A DNA stretch of 26,213 bases from CALCKU01 sp964534845 (GTDB lineage: Bacteria; Pseudomonadota; Alphaproteobacteria; Caulobacterales; Maricaulaceae), in NCBI GenBank assembly GCA_964534845.1, contig CAZHPV010000034.1, positions 1-26,213 of the forward strand, written 5' to 3'. How positions within the stretch are numbered: position 1 is the stretch's first letter; each line of letters opens with the position of its first letter. Made by a program: the position numbers and the translations under genes. The notes beneath the pieces were generated by a model. That model was given only the letters and a program-made list of their open reading frames with translations. It had not been told where the DNA came from and did not search any database. This document shows, piece by piece, positions 1 through 7,814 of this stretch.

Positions 1-1
1 T

Positions 2-82
2 AAATTAGGAGATACATCAACTCTGGCCGACCCGGAAGTTGTCGATGACCTTATAGAAAATAGACAAAATAGAACAGGCTAG
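2..82 (+). CDS. 3' end of an unidentified gene (partial)
   Basis: A reading frame is open from the window edge and encodes 26 residues, ending KLGDTSTLADPEVV-DDLIENRQNRTG before a TAG stop. It runs toward the minus-strand gene whose stop lies 12 bases further on, so the two would be convergent. The acidic helical composition looks protein-like, but the stretch is too short to assign a family. It could be a chance open stretch. Confidence 0.4.
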   Translation, partial: KLGDTSTLADPEVVDDLIENRQNRTG

Positions 83-93
83 GGTTTGCAGGT

Positions 94-843
94 CTATTTA
101 AAGCTTTGCGTTATCCATAAGCGGGCTTCCAGATCTGGTGCACTTCGAGAAACCCCAAATAGCGGGCCGCCGAAAATGGACGTACCCTTTCGGAGCGGGA
201 AAGACACAAACGGGCCTATTGTATGGGATTGGTCGTTAAAGCTTCCAAAGCTATCTGTCGTTCCATAATTGGAATAGTTCTCTAATCCGATTGTAAGGTT
301 GTTTTCCAGTTTCTTTGCCACGCGCGAGCGGGTTTGGATATTGATACCGTCCGCGCCGCTACCGCCCGTTTCATAACCTGTCAGAACAACGAAACGCGTA
401 TGCCAGTTATCTGGCAGGTTCCATTGATGTATCCAGTTAAAACCTAACCGGTCAGAGCGTTGATTTCTAAATGTGACGTCAAATCTAACACCCTGTTTAT
501 GCGTATCAATATTTTCAGAAAATTCCCAAAATAGTTCCGCACCGACAAAATCAAATTCTATATCGGAATTTTCCGTCTTTCGTGACCCCCCTAAAATCCG
601 CCACATAAAATCATCATTAATAGCTTCCTGATAATGTAGACGCTGGGCGAACCCAAAGTCATCATTGGCGTTATCAGGATCAATAGCGGCCCGGTATTGC
701 GCCGCGCGCGTGCCTTCATTGACGGCTGCGGGAAACACCCCGCCCGTATTCTGAGCCTGGACGGTTTGTGAGAATAACAGCAACAGACCAACAATGGAAA
801 GGCACATTTTTATACATGTCGAGAGAAATGTAAGTCTAAGCAT
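94..843 (-). CDS. Predicted outer-membrane beta-barrel protein, unknown function
   Basis: This 249-residue protein has a clear Sec signal peptide: a hydrophobic stretch at residues 11-25 followed by VQA|Q, with cleavage near residue 30. The mature part has alternating aromatic/polar strands (for example FNWIHQWNLP, TRFVVLTGYETG, TIGLENYSNYG) and glycine-rich turns, and it ends with a strand, LWITQSFK. This pattern fits a small outer-membrane barrel, although the last residue is Lys rather than the usual Phe. The ATG is preceded by GAGGA, 5 bases upstream. A second Met at residue 13 would still leave a signal peptide. I do not recognise a family. It is followed by a convergent partial gene and preceded by a same-strand lipoprotein gene about 190 bases upstream. 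Confidence 0.7.
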   Translation of the reverse strand: MLRLTFLSTCIKMCLSIVGLLLLFSQTVQAQNTGGVFPAAVNEGTRAAQYRAAIDPDNANDDFGFAQRLHYQEAINDDFMWRILGGSRKTENSDIEFDFVGAELFWEFSENIDTHKQGVRFDVTFRNQRSDRLGFNWIHQWNLPDNWHTRFVVLTGYETGGSGADGINIQTRSRVAKKLENNLTIGLENYSNYGTTDSFGSFNDQSHTIGPFVSFPLRKGTSIFGGPLFGVSRSAPDLEARLWITQSFK

Positions 844-923
844 ATGGTCCTCAATGAGCGTGGTCTAAATATCAGCTTTGGGCCATTTGCCAATAAATAA
901 ATTGATAAATAGACGAGACTTTA

Positions 924-967
924 TTAAACCAGATTCGATTTTTTATGAAGGTGAAATCGTGGTTTAA
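924..967. repeat. Nested inverted repeat between two minus-strand genes
   Basis: The outer arms TTAAACCA (924-931) and TGGTTTAA (960-967) are perfect complements. Inside them CGATTT (936-941) pairs with AAATCG (954-959). A four-base bulge lies on the left side and a 12-base loop in the middle. No T-tract follows on either strand, so a standard intrinsic terminator is unlikely. It could be an operator or an RNA hairpin in the leader of the barrel gene. Confidence 0.5.
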
Positions 968-1031
968 CCTTGCCAGTTTTACTAAATATTTTGCAATAAA
1001 TTTAAAAGTTCAACGCGCGAACGCAAACATT

Positions 1032-1568
1032 TTAACCGGTGTTTTGATTGCTATCCTGCGTGATACAGGTCGAATAGCCGATAGCGGATTTGACAATATC
1101 CCAGCCATCAGCACCCGTTGAGCGCCAAATCCCCGCCTTATACCGAATACCGTTCGCGACATTTTGGGCTTGGGCGAGTTTGAGATAATATTTATTTCCG
1201 CTCTCATCCACAAAGTCCTGAACCGGATATTGATTATAGTTGTCTGGTGCGGGTGACGGTCCTGTTTTGGTGGAATCTGCGAGAGGGACGAGACTGATTT
1301 CACCATTGGGACTTGCTAGCTTGGCGCCCGTACCATTTTGCGAGAAAACGGCAAATTGCGAACCCGTCTCGAACCAGATAAAAAGTCCGCATTCGCCCGG
1401 TGCGAGCGTGCGCGCGGATAGGGCCGCCTTTGCCTCACCGATTGCTTGGTTGGACGGTTTTGTATTTTGACTGGCAGTGCCTGTTGTAGTGCAGGCCGAC
1501 AACCCAAGGCCCATCAAGCCGTAAATGAGACCTAAGCCAGATTGAGAGATATGTTTGGTAAAAGCCAT
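1032..1568 (-). CDS. Predicted lipoprotein, unknown function
   Basis: The protein has 178 residues from the ATG at 1568. That start places a lipobox, LSAC with Cys26, directly after a hydrophobic stretch (GLIYGLMGLG), so lipidation and outer-membrane sorting (Thr at +2) are expected. An upstream in-frame Met at 1649 would add 27 residues before the signal peptide and is less likely. The mature part has a Thr/Ser/Asn linker, then a GECGLFIWFETGSQFAVF segment and a compact C-terminal region rich in Tyr and Trp (NKYYLKLAQ, YKAGIWRS). A TATAAT at 1670-1675 on the minus strand could be a -10 element, but no convincing -35 is visible. I do not recognise a function. It is divergent from oppA. Confidence 0.65.
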   Translation of the reverse strand: MAFTKHISQSGLGLIYGLMGLGLSACTTTGTASQNTKPSNQAIGEAKAALSARTLAPGECGLFIWFETGSQFAVFSQNGTGAKLASPNGEISLVPLADSTKTGPSPAPDNYNQYPVQDFVDESGNKYYLKLAQAQNVANGIRYKAGIWRSTGADGWDIVKSAIGYSTCITQDSNQNTG

Positions 1569-1763
1569 AGGGGTATTATGAGACGGTTTATACCTGCTTA
1601 TCAAGGTGCATAGGCATAGAGAAGATTTTATATTTAAAATTAGGCTCAAAAATATAGCTGCGGATTAAAATTATATGTAAAAACAGTTAGTATTGCGCTC
1701 AATATTGACCTTGCTGGGCTTTTCTATAAGACAGAATCACATCCCTTTTGACGAGGCCTTGCA

Positions 1764-3344
1764 TTGAAACTTAGATTTCTATTTTCCTTACTCGCGTTTG
1801 TGGGTTTTACACTTTCCACTGCCAACGCACAGGTTTTTTATCGCGGAACGGACGGCGATCCTGAAACACTCGATCATCACGGGACTTCAACCAGCTCTGA
1901 AGCGAGATTGATGGATGATCTCTATTCCGGGCTTGTCGATTATTCCGAACATGCCAAAGTCATACCCGGTACAGCAAAAAGCTGGAACATTTCGCCGGAT
2001 GGCGAGACTTATACATTTTATTTGCGTGAAGATGCTTTGTGGTCAAATGGTGATCCCGTAACGGCTCACGATTTTGTCTTTGCTTATCGGCGATTAATGA
2101 ACCCGCTAACGGCTGCAAAATATGCCACGATTTTATATCCGATAAAAAATGCTGAACCCGTCAATACGGGTAAGATGGAGCCAGCGCAACTCGGTGTGAA
2201 GGCGGTAGATGACAGGACTCTGCAAATAGAGTTGGAACAGGCAACGCCCTATTTTCTGGAACAATTAACCCACCAAACCGGCAAGCCTTTACACCAGAAG
2301 TCATTGGAAGCTTTAGGCGATCAGTTTGTTAAGCCGGGCAATTTAATCACAAATGGGCCTTATGTTCTTGTTTCCTATACGTTGAATGATCGCATTGTTA
2401 TGAAAAAGAATGAAAAATTCTTTGATGCGGACTCTGTCGCTATCGAGGAGGTGCACTACATTCCATTCGAAGACAGATCGACATGTGTAAGGGCGTGGGA
2501 GGCCGAAGAAGTTCATGTTTGTTCCGACCTACCGGCCCAAGAACTTGAAAGACTAAAAACATATGGGGACTCCCTGCGAATTGTACCCTATCTTGGTACT
2601 TATTATTACGCCTTGAACACGGCAGACAAATTTCTTTCTGATCCTGAAATCCGCCTTGCTATGTCTATGGTGATTGACCGAGAATTTTTAACGGAAGAAA
2701 TCTGGCCCGGTATGATTCCGGCTCAAAGTCTGGTGCCCGTCGGTATAAGTAATTACGCAACCGGCTCACCTGAAACAGATTATTTTAGCATGTCGATGCT
2801 CGACCGCGAGGACGAGGCCGTGGCGATTATGGCCAAAAAGGGCATTAGCAAAAAAAATCCGGTTACGGTCGAGCTGATGTATAATAGCGGAGAAAATCAT
2901 AAAAATACGGCAACGGCGATTGCTGATATGTGGTCGGAAATCGGGATTAACATCACGTATAAAATTCGGGATGCTGCGGCCCATTATGCCTATTTGCGGG
3001 ATTTAGGCGATGTGCAAATTGCACGCGCCGGATGGATAGGTGATTATTCCGACCCGCAGAATTTTCTATTCTTACTCGAATCTCACAATACGGGGTTTAA
3101 TTATGCGCGTTATAATAATCCTGAATATGATGGCTTGATGGTAGACGCGGCAAAAGAACTGGATTTGGAAAAGCGGGCAAGAATACTTAACAAGGCCGAA
3201 TCGTTGATTATGCGAGACACACCGTTTTTACCTATATTCTATTATTCGTCTTTTTCGCTTATTTCTCCGCTAATCGAAAATTGGCACAGTAATGTTCTTA
3301 ACAAGAACCCGACACGGTTCCTGTCGATTAAAAGCCCGGCCTAG
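1764..3344 (+). CDS. oppA: Oligopeptide ABC transporter, periplasmic binding protein
   Basis: This 526-residue family 5 solute-binding protein (SBP_bac_5) captures short peptides in the periplasm and delivers them to the membrane permeases encoded just downstream. Residues 1-22 are a signal peptide ending ANA|Q. The mature N-terminus (GDPETLDHHG, then LYSGLVDYSE) and the WSNGDPVTAHDFVFAYRRLMNP segment are characteristic of the OppA/MppA group, and the length is close to the usual 540 residues. The start is TTG, chosen because GACGAGG sits about 7 bases upstream and the signal peptide begins there. It is the first gene of oppABC plus fused ATPase; oppB starts 33 bases after the stop. The exact substrate (oligopeptide, murein peptide or other) cannot be read from the sequence. 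Confidence 0.9.
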   Translation: MKLRFLFSLLAFVGFTLSTANAQVFYRGTDGDPETLDHHGTSTSSEARLMDDLYSGLVDYSEHAKVIPGTAKSWNISPDGETYTFYLREDALWSNGDPVTAHDFVFAYRRLMNPLTAAKYATILYPIKNAEPVNTGKMEPAQLGVKAVDDRTLQIELEQATPYFLEQLTHQTGKPLHQKSLEALGDQFVKPGNLITNGPYVLVSYTLNDRIVMKKNEKFFDADSVAIEEVHYIPFEDRSTCVRAWEAEEVHVCSDLPAQELERLKTYGDSLRIVPYLGTYYYALNTADKFLSDPEIRLAMSMVIDREFLTEEIWPGMIPAQSLVPVGISNYATGSPETDYFSMSMLDREDEAVAIMAKKGISKKNPVTVELMYNSGENHKNTATAIADMWSEIGINITYKIRDAAAHYAYLRDLGDVQIARAGWIGDYSDPQNFLFLLESHNTGFNYARYNNPEYDGLMVDAAKELDLEKRARILNKAESLIMRDTPFLPIFYYSSFSLISPLIENWHSNVLNKNPTRFLSIKSPA

Positions 3345-3377
3345 TGTCTCAAACCGGAATGTAAGGCTGATACATAT

Positions 3378-4295
3378 ATGCTGAATTACGCGCTCAAACG
3401 CTTATTGACAATTATTCCGACTTTGTTTGCTATTATTACGCTGACATTTTTTTTGATGCGGGTTGCGCCGGGTGGCCCCTTTGACGAAGAACGTCCCCTT
3501 GCTCCGTCGGTTCTGGAAAATATCCGCGCCAGCTATGGTCTCGATAAACCGCTTGTAGAGCAATATTTCACCTATGTAGGCAATTTGTTCAAAGGCGATA
3601 TGGGGCCTTCCTTTGTGTACCGGGATAAGCGGGTCCACGAGGTCTTGGCGGAAGGTCTGCCAATATCCATGACGCTAGGCGGAACAGCGCTTTTATTGGC
3701 TTTGATAATTGGTGTTTTTCTTGGCAGTATGGCGGCGCTTAATCAGAACAAACGAACAGATGTTGCGATTGTAACTTTTGCGACCTTTGGCATTACCACA
3801 CCAAACTATGTCGTAGCACCAATTCTGACCTTGATATTTGCTCTTACATTTAGCCTACTTCCTGCAACGGGGTGGGGCACCCCCTCACAAATGGTCCTGC
3901 CGGTTATCTCATTAGCCTTACCTCAAATTGCGATCATAACACGTCTCATGCGTGGCAGTATGTTGGAAGCGTTAAAGTCTGACCATATTCGAACGGCCCG
4001 GGCTTACGGCCTTCCTATGACACATGTAGTTGGCAAACATGCTATGCGTTCGGCTTTACTGCCCGTCATAAGCTATCTCGGCCCCGCTGCCGCGGGTTTG
4101 ATGACCGGTTCAATTGTGATTGAGCAAATATTTAATCTGCCCGGTATTGGCCGGTATTTTGTGACAAGTGCGCTAAACCGTGATTACACCATGGTCATGG
4201 GGACTGTGATAATCGTCGCGACACTGGTGTTGGTTTTTAATCTTATTGTTGACCTGCTTTATTCCGTTCTGGATCCGAGGGTGCGTTATGACTGA
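3378..4295 (+). CDS. oppB: Oligopeptide ABC transporter permease, OppB-type
   Basis: This 305-residue inner-membrane permease matches OppB in length. It opens with the typical MLNYALKRLLTIIPTL first helix, then FFLMRVAPGGPFD and the YGLDKPLVEQY segment, all marks of the DppB/OppB family. The cytoplasmic EAA coupling loop is visible as EALKSDHIRTARAYGL, which contacts the ATPase, and the end is LLYSVLDPRVRYD. AAGG lies about 11 bases before the ATG. Its 3' end overlaps the oppC start by 8 bases, which suggests translational coupling. Confidence 0.93.
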   Translation: MLNYALKRLLTIIPTLFAIITLTFFLMRVAPGGPFDEERPLAPSVLENIRASYGLDKPLVEQYFTYVGNLFKGDMGPSFVYRDKRVHEVLAEGLPISMTLGGTALLLALIIGVFLGSMAALNQNKRTDVAIVTFATFGITTPNYVVAPILTLIFALTFSLLPATGWGTPSQMVLPVISLALPQIAIITRLMRGSMLEALKSDHIRTARAYGLPMTHVVGKHAMRSALLPVISYLGPAAAGLMTGSIVIEQIFNLPGIGRYFVTSALNRDYTMVMGTVIIVATLVLVFNLIVDLLYSVLDPRVRYD

Positions 4296-5439
4296 TATAA
4301 AAACGCTTCCTCCAGAGACCTCTTCGCCAGAAGGTCCGGCCGTTAAAGGGCGCTCCCTTTTAGATACGGCTCTTTTGCGCTTAAAGCGTAACCGGGCCGC
4401 CATGGTGTCTTTATGGGTTGTTATCGGTATGACATTGGCGGCTATATTTGGTCCAATTCTATCGCCCCATCCCTACAGCGAGGTCTATAATCATTTTGTC
4501 GGCGCGAAGCCCTCGCTTACCGCCTATCCGAAACAAGATCAGATAACGTCTATAACCGAACGGGCCTTGAGCCGTGCGCGGGTTAATATGGAAAATATCG
4601 ATATGGGCGCAGATTCCGTCGAGCTTGAAATTATCAACCGCAAAGCGGAACCTCTAGACCCACGTATTACGCGCTATATGCTCCGAACGGATGTGTTTCA
4701 AAATGTAGAAATGGAGGTCATGCCAAATGATCCCCGCCGCGCCGTCATGAAAGCGGATATTAAACCCTTACGGTTTTTAATGGGCACGGACCAGAATGGC
4801 CGTGATTTGCTCACCCGTATTTTTATGTCATTGCGTATTTCGCTTATGGTGGGGGCTTTGGCGACAGGCGTAGCCTTGATTATAGGTGTAACTTACGGGG
4901 CAGTTTCGGGCTTTGTCGGCGGGAACCTTGATAATCTCATGATGCGCTTTGTGGATTTGCTCTATTCTCTGCCCTTTGTGTTTTTCGTCATATTACTGGT
5001 TGTTTTCTTTGGCAATAATATCGTTCTCATCTTTATTGCTGTGGGGGCAATACAATGGCTGGACATGGCGCGGATTGTGCGCGGGCAAACCTTGCAGCTA
5101 AAACAGCAGGAATTTGTGCAAGCCTCCAAAGCGTTAGGGGTAAGCCGGTTTAATATTATCAAGCGTCATATCATTCCTAATCTGGCGGGGACTGTCGTCG
5201 TCTATATGACACTGCTTATACCCCGGGTGATCTTGCTTGAGAGTTTTTTGAGTTTTCTGGGATTAGGTGTGCAAGAACCGCTCACATCACTGGGTGTTCT
5301 CATAGCGGAAGGTGCACGTTATATGCGGAATGATCCTTATTTGCTAATTTTCCCGGCCTTAACAATGTCAATTTTGCTCTTTGCCCTTAACTTTTTGGGC
5401 GACGGGCTGCGCGATGCATTAGACCCGAAAGACCGTTAA
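4288..5439 (+). CDS. oppC: Oligopeptide ABC transporter permease, OppC-type
   Basis: This second permease has 383 residues. I place the start at the ATG at 4288, inside the end of oppB, because GAGG lies 7 bases before it; an earlier in-frame Met at 4246 would add 14 non-homologous residues. Transmembrane helix 1 lies at about residues 38-58 (OppC_N domain), followed by a long periplasmic insert to about residue 165. Then come the family motif GTDQNGRDLLTRI, five further helices and the EAA loop (EFVQASKALGVSRFNIIKRH). The C-terminus FLGDGLRDALDPK is diagnostic of the DppC/OppC family. It probably pairs with OppB to form the channel. The ATPase gene starts one base after the stop. Confidence 0.93.
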   Translation: MTDIKTLPPETSSPEGPAVKGRSLLDTALLRLKRNRAAMVSLWVVIGMTLAAIFGPILSPHPYSEVYNHFVGAKPSLTAYPKQDQITSITERALSRARVNMENIDMGADSVELEIINRKAEPLDPRITRYMLRTDVFQNVEMEVMPNDPRRAVMKADIKPLRFLMGTDQNGRDLLTRIFMSLRISLMVGALATGVALIIGVTYGAVSGFVGGNLDNLMMRFVDLLYSLPFVFFVILLVVFFGNNIVLIFIAVGAIQWLDMARIVRGQTLQLKQQEFVQASKALGVSRFNIIKRHIIPNLAGTVVVYMTLLIPRVILLESFLSFLGLGVQEPLTSLGVLIAEGARYMRNDPYLLIFPALTMSILLFALNFLGDGLRDALDPKDR

Positions 5440-5440
5440 G

Positions 5441-7057
5441 ATGAATACACTCAAACCGGCTCTGGACATTCAAAATCTAATTGTCGATTTCGACACGCCC
5501 GACGGTGTGGTGCATGCTGTCAAAGGCGTATCAATGACGATTGCGCCTGGAGAAATTGTTGCGATAGTCGGAGAAAGTGGGTCCGGTAAAAGCCAGATAG
5601 CGATGTCAACTCTCGGTATTTTGGCCGCTAATGGCCGTGCGACCGGTAAGGTTATATTTCAGGATCAGGACCTTTTAAGCCTTTCTCGGAAAGCGTTAAA
5701 CGCTATTCGAGGGTCTAAACTTTCTATCATTTTTCAGGAGCCGATGACATCGCTTGACCCGCTATATCGTGTAGGCGATCAAATTATGGAGCCGCTCCGA
5801 ACACATGGCGGCCTCAATAAAAAGCAGGCGCGTGAAAAGGCCCTTGACCTTATGGCGCAAGTGCAAATTCCTGATCCCGAGCGCCGGTTCGACGCGTTTC
5901 CAAGTGAGCTTTCAGGCGGCCAGCGCCAGCGTATTATGATTGCTATGGCCTTGGCAAATAAACCGGATGTGCTCATAGCTGACGAACCGACAACGGCACT
6001 TGACGTTACAACACAAGCGGAAATTTTAAAATTACTGGCCGCTCTGAATAAAGAGATCGGTATGAGCATTGTTTTTATTACCCATGATCTGGGCATTGTC
6101 GAAGCCTTTGCTGACCGAGTTTATGTTATGCAAAAGGGTAAGGTCAAAGAGTTCGGGAGTACCGAGACTATATTTAACACCCCTGAAACGGATTACACGA
6201 AAACCCTGCTCGCAGCAGAACCTGAAGGGGCTAAACTACCAGTTGATGATAAGCACGAAATTGTTCTGGCGGCGGATAACATGAATGTTGTTTACGGGAA
6301 AGGCCCTGGGTTTTTGCAAAAAGATACGCGCTTTCACGCGGTTAAAGACACAACAGTCACCTTGCGCAAGGGTCAGACAATCGGTCTGGTGGGGGAGAGT
6401 GGATCGGGCAAGTCTACATTAGGCCGAGCGGTATTGCGGCTTCTAGAGAGTACAGGGCCGATTATATATTTAGGGAAGGATATTCAAACACTGTCTTTGC
6501 AAGATCTCAAACCCTTGCGTGAAGACTTACAAATGGTGTTTCAAGACCCTTACGGCTCGCTCTCGCCGCGCATGACCGTACTCAGCATTGTCGAGGAGGG
6601 ATTGCTTACTCACAGGCCGGAGCTTGGTAAAGCGGAGCGCAACCGCTTGGCTTTGGAAACTTTGGATAAGGTCGGTTTAGATCAATCGGTTCGCAACCGG
6701 TTTCCGCATGAATTTTCCGGCGGGCAACGCCAAAGAATTGCCATAGCGCGGGCTATGGTGCTTCAGCCGGATGTTGTTGTTTTGGATGAACCCACATCAG
6801 CGCTCGACCGGACAGTGCAAAAAGAAGTCCTTGATCTCTTGCGGTCCTTACAAAATGAATTTGATCTGTCTTACATTTTCATCAGCCATGATCTGGCCGT
6901 CATAAAAGTGATGGCAGATTATGTCATGGTCATGCGCGAGGGTAAGATTGTGGAAGAGGGGATTACGCAGGATATCTTCGATAGACCTCAACAGGATTAT
7001 ACCCGCAGCTTGATCGCGAGTTCGTTTAACCTAAAGGAATTGCTTCAACAGGCTTAG
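5441..7057 (+). CDS. Fused OppD-OppF peptide ABC transporter ATPase
   Basis: One 538-residue polypeptide carries two complete ABC ATPase domains, corresponding to OppD and OppF, which are separate proteins in E. coli. Domain 1 has Walker A GESGSGKS (44-51), a Q-loop FQEPMTSLDP, the signature LSGGQRQR (157-164) and Walker B LIADEP. Domain 2 has Walker A GESGSGKST (from 318), FQDPYGSLSPR, the signature FSGGQRQR (425-432) and Walker B VVLDEP. Both domains look catalytically intact. It powers import through OppB/OppC. It has the usual DppD/DppF features, but I do not see the cysteine-rich C-terminal motif of some OppD proteins. The fusion is common in YejF/GsiA-type systems. It is the last gene of the operon; no convincing terminator follows. 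Confidence 0.93.
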   Translation: MNTLKPALDIQNLIVDFDTPDGVVHAVKGVSMTIAPGEIVAIVGESGSGKSQIAMSTLGILAANGRATGKVIFQDQDLLSLSRKALNAIRGSKLSIIFQEPMTSLDPLYRVGDQIMEPLRTHGGLNKKQAREKALDLMAQVQIPDPERRFDAFPSELSGGQRQRIMIAMALANKPDVLIADEPTTALDVTTQAEILKLLAALNKEIGMSIVFITHDLGIVEAFADRVYVMQKGKVKEFGSTETIFNTPETDYTKTLLAAEPEGAKLPVDDKHEIVLAADNMNVVYGKGPGFLQKDTRFHAVKDTTVTLRKGQTIGLVGESGSGKSTLGRAVLRLLESTGPIIYLGKDIQTLSLQDLKPLREDLQMVFQDPYGSLSPRMTVLSIVEEGLLTHRPELGKAERNRLALETLDKVGLDQSVRNRFPHEFSGGQRQRIAIARAMVLQPDVVVLDEPTSALDRTVQKEVLDLLRSLQNEFDLSYIFISHDLAVIKVMADYVMVMREGKIVEEGITQDIFDRPQQDYTRSLIASSFNLKELLQQA

Positions 7058-7095
7058 AGGATTTAAATTTATCCACGGTTTGGGAGACTTAAGGA

Positions 7096-7170
7096 TGGTG
7101 GGCGATACTGGGATTGAACCAGTGACCCCTACAATGTCAATGTAGTGCTCTCCCGCTGAGCTAATCGCCC
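7096..7170 (-). tRNA. tRNA-Val (GAC anticodon)
   Basis: Read on the minus strand, the sequence folds as a full tRNA cloverleaf. The acceptor stem GGGCGAT pairs with ATCGCCC, the D arm contains AGCTCAGCGGGAGAGC, and the anticodon stem CTACA/TGTAG encloses the loop TTGACAT. The anticodon GAC lies at 7136-7138 and reads valine codons. The T arm contains GGTTCAATCC, the discriminator base is A, and CCA is encoded. It lies downstream of cpdR on the same strand and convergent with the opp operon. Confidence 0.97.
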
Positions 7171-7199
7171 GAAAATCGGACCATCCATAAAGAAGTGCG

Positions 7200-7228
7200 G
7201 ATATATCCCTCGCACGGGCTCTAATCAA
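7200..7228 (-). promoter_or_regulatory. Candidate sigma-70 promoter of tRNA-Val
   Basis: On the minus strand TTGATT (plus coordinates 7223-7228) and TATATC (7200-7205) are separated by 17 bases, about 30 bases upstream of the tRNA 5' end. Each hexamer matches four of six consensus bases, so this is plausible but not strong. Read-through from cpdR is the alternative. Confidence 0.4.
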
Positions 7229-7263
7229 GTCCTAATGCTGCAGGGTAATCGAAAATAAGGATA

Positions 7264-7623
7264 TTATGCAGCGATTAACTTGTCGACCTCGTTGACCAGC
7301 TGGCGCAAATGAACGGGTTTGGATAAAACGGTGCTTTCATTAGCCTTACTGTCACCCATCGCCACAGCCGCGAAGCCCGTGATAAACATGATTTTAATAC
7401 CCGGAGATAAAATTTCAGCTTGTTTGGCAAGTTCTATACCGTCTATGCCCGGCATCATAATATCAGTTAGGAGGAGGTCAAAAGCACCGTCCGCAAATTT
7501 CAGCGCCCGTAACGCTCTATTTCCATCCGCGCAAGCAATGACATGGTGACCAGCATTTTCTAAGGCTTTTTCAAAAAACCTGCGCATTGCGTCATCATCT
7601 TCTGCATATAAAATCGTTGCCAT
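7264..7623 (-). CDS. cpdR: CpdR-type single-domain response regulator
   Basis: This 119-residue protein is a stand-alone receiver with no output domain. The acidic pocket (E8, D9, D10), phosphoacceptor D54 in LLLTDIMMPGIDGIEL, T82 and K102 in LSKP are all present. The segment IKIMFITGFAAVAMG and the length match alphaproteobacterial CpdR. In Caulobacter, unphosphorylated CpdR recruits ClpXP to the pole and primes degradation of substrates; phosphorylation through CckA-ChpT turns it off. A purine-rich AGAGGTAGGGA precedes the ATG. It is divergent from the N-formylglutamate amidohydrolase gene and upstream of tRNA-Val. Another short CheY-like protein remains possible, but the match is close. 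Confidence 0.85.
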   Translation of the reverse strand: MATILYAEDDDAMRRFFEKALENAGHHVIACADGNRALRALKFADGAFDLLLTDIMMPGIDGIELAKQAEILSPGIKIMFITGFAAVAMGDSKANESTVLSKPVHLRQLVNEVDKLIAA

Positions 7624-7794
7624 TCCCTACCTCTTTAGTCTTTTATACCTTAGCAAAGGTCTGCCTTGGATAAAGTTATTGTTTATTATGGAAGGATTTT
7701 CCAAATAGACACATTATCCATGCAGTTTTCCCGCCAATTTTGATCTTAATAGCAATAAGGCCTTAAATTTTTCTGACTATTGCGCTAATAAACC

Positions 7795-7813
7795 ATAATT
7801 GGAATCCAATTAT
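7795..7813. repeat. Perfect 19-bp palindrome abutting a start codon
   Basis: ATAATTGGA-A-TCCAATTAT is a perfect 9-bp inverted repeat around one central base. It ends one base before the ATG at 7815 and contains the only GGA that could serve as the ribosome-binding site. It could be an operator for a dimeric repressor, or an RNA hairpin hiding the ribosome-binding site of the N-formylglutamate amidohydrolase gene. Confidence 0.6.
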
Positions 7814-7814
7814 A

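Noticed and set aside
1716..1742. TTGACC followed by TATAAG as an oppA promoter
   Set aside because: The spacer is only 14 bases and no second -10 at 16-18 bases is convincing.
7031..7228. A 65-codon open frame on the minus strand across the tRNA region
   Set aside because: It runs through the whole tRNA-Val gene and into the end of the ATPase gene; the tRNA explains the sequence.
7748..7770. Paired TTAA motifs between cpdR and the amidohydrolase gene as a CtrA box
   Set aside because: The spacing between the TTAA halves is 13 bases, while CtrA sites need 7.
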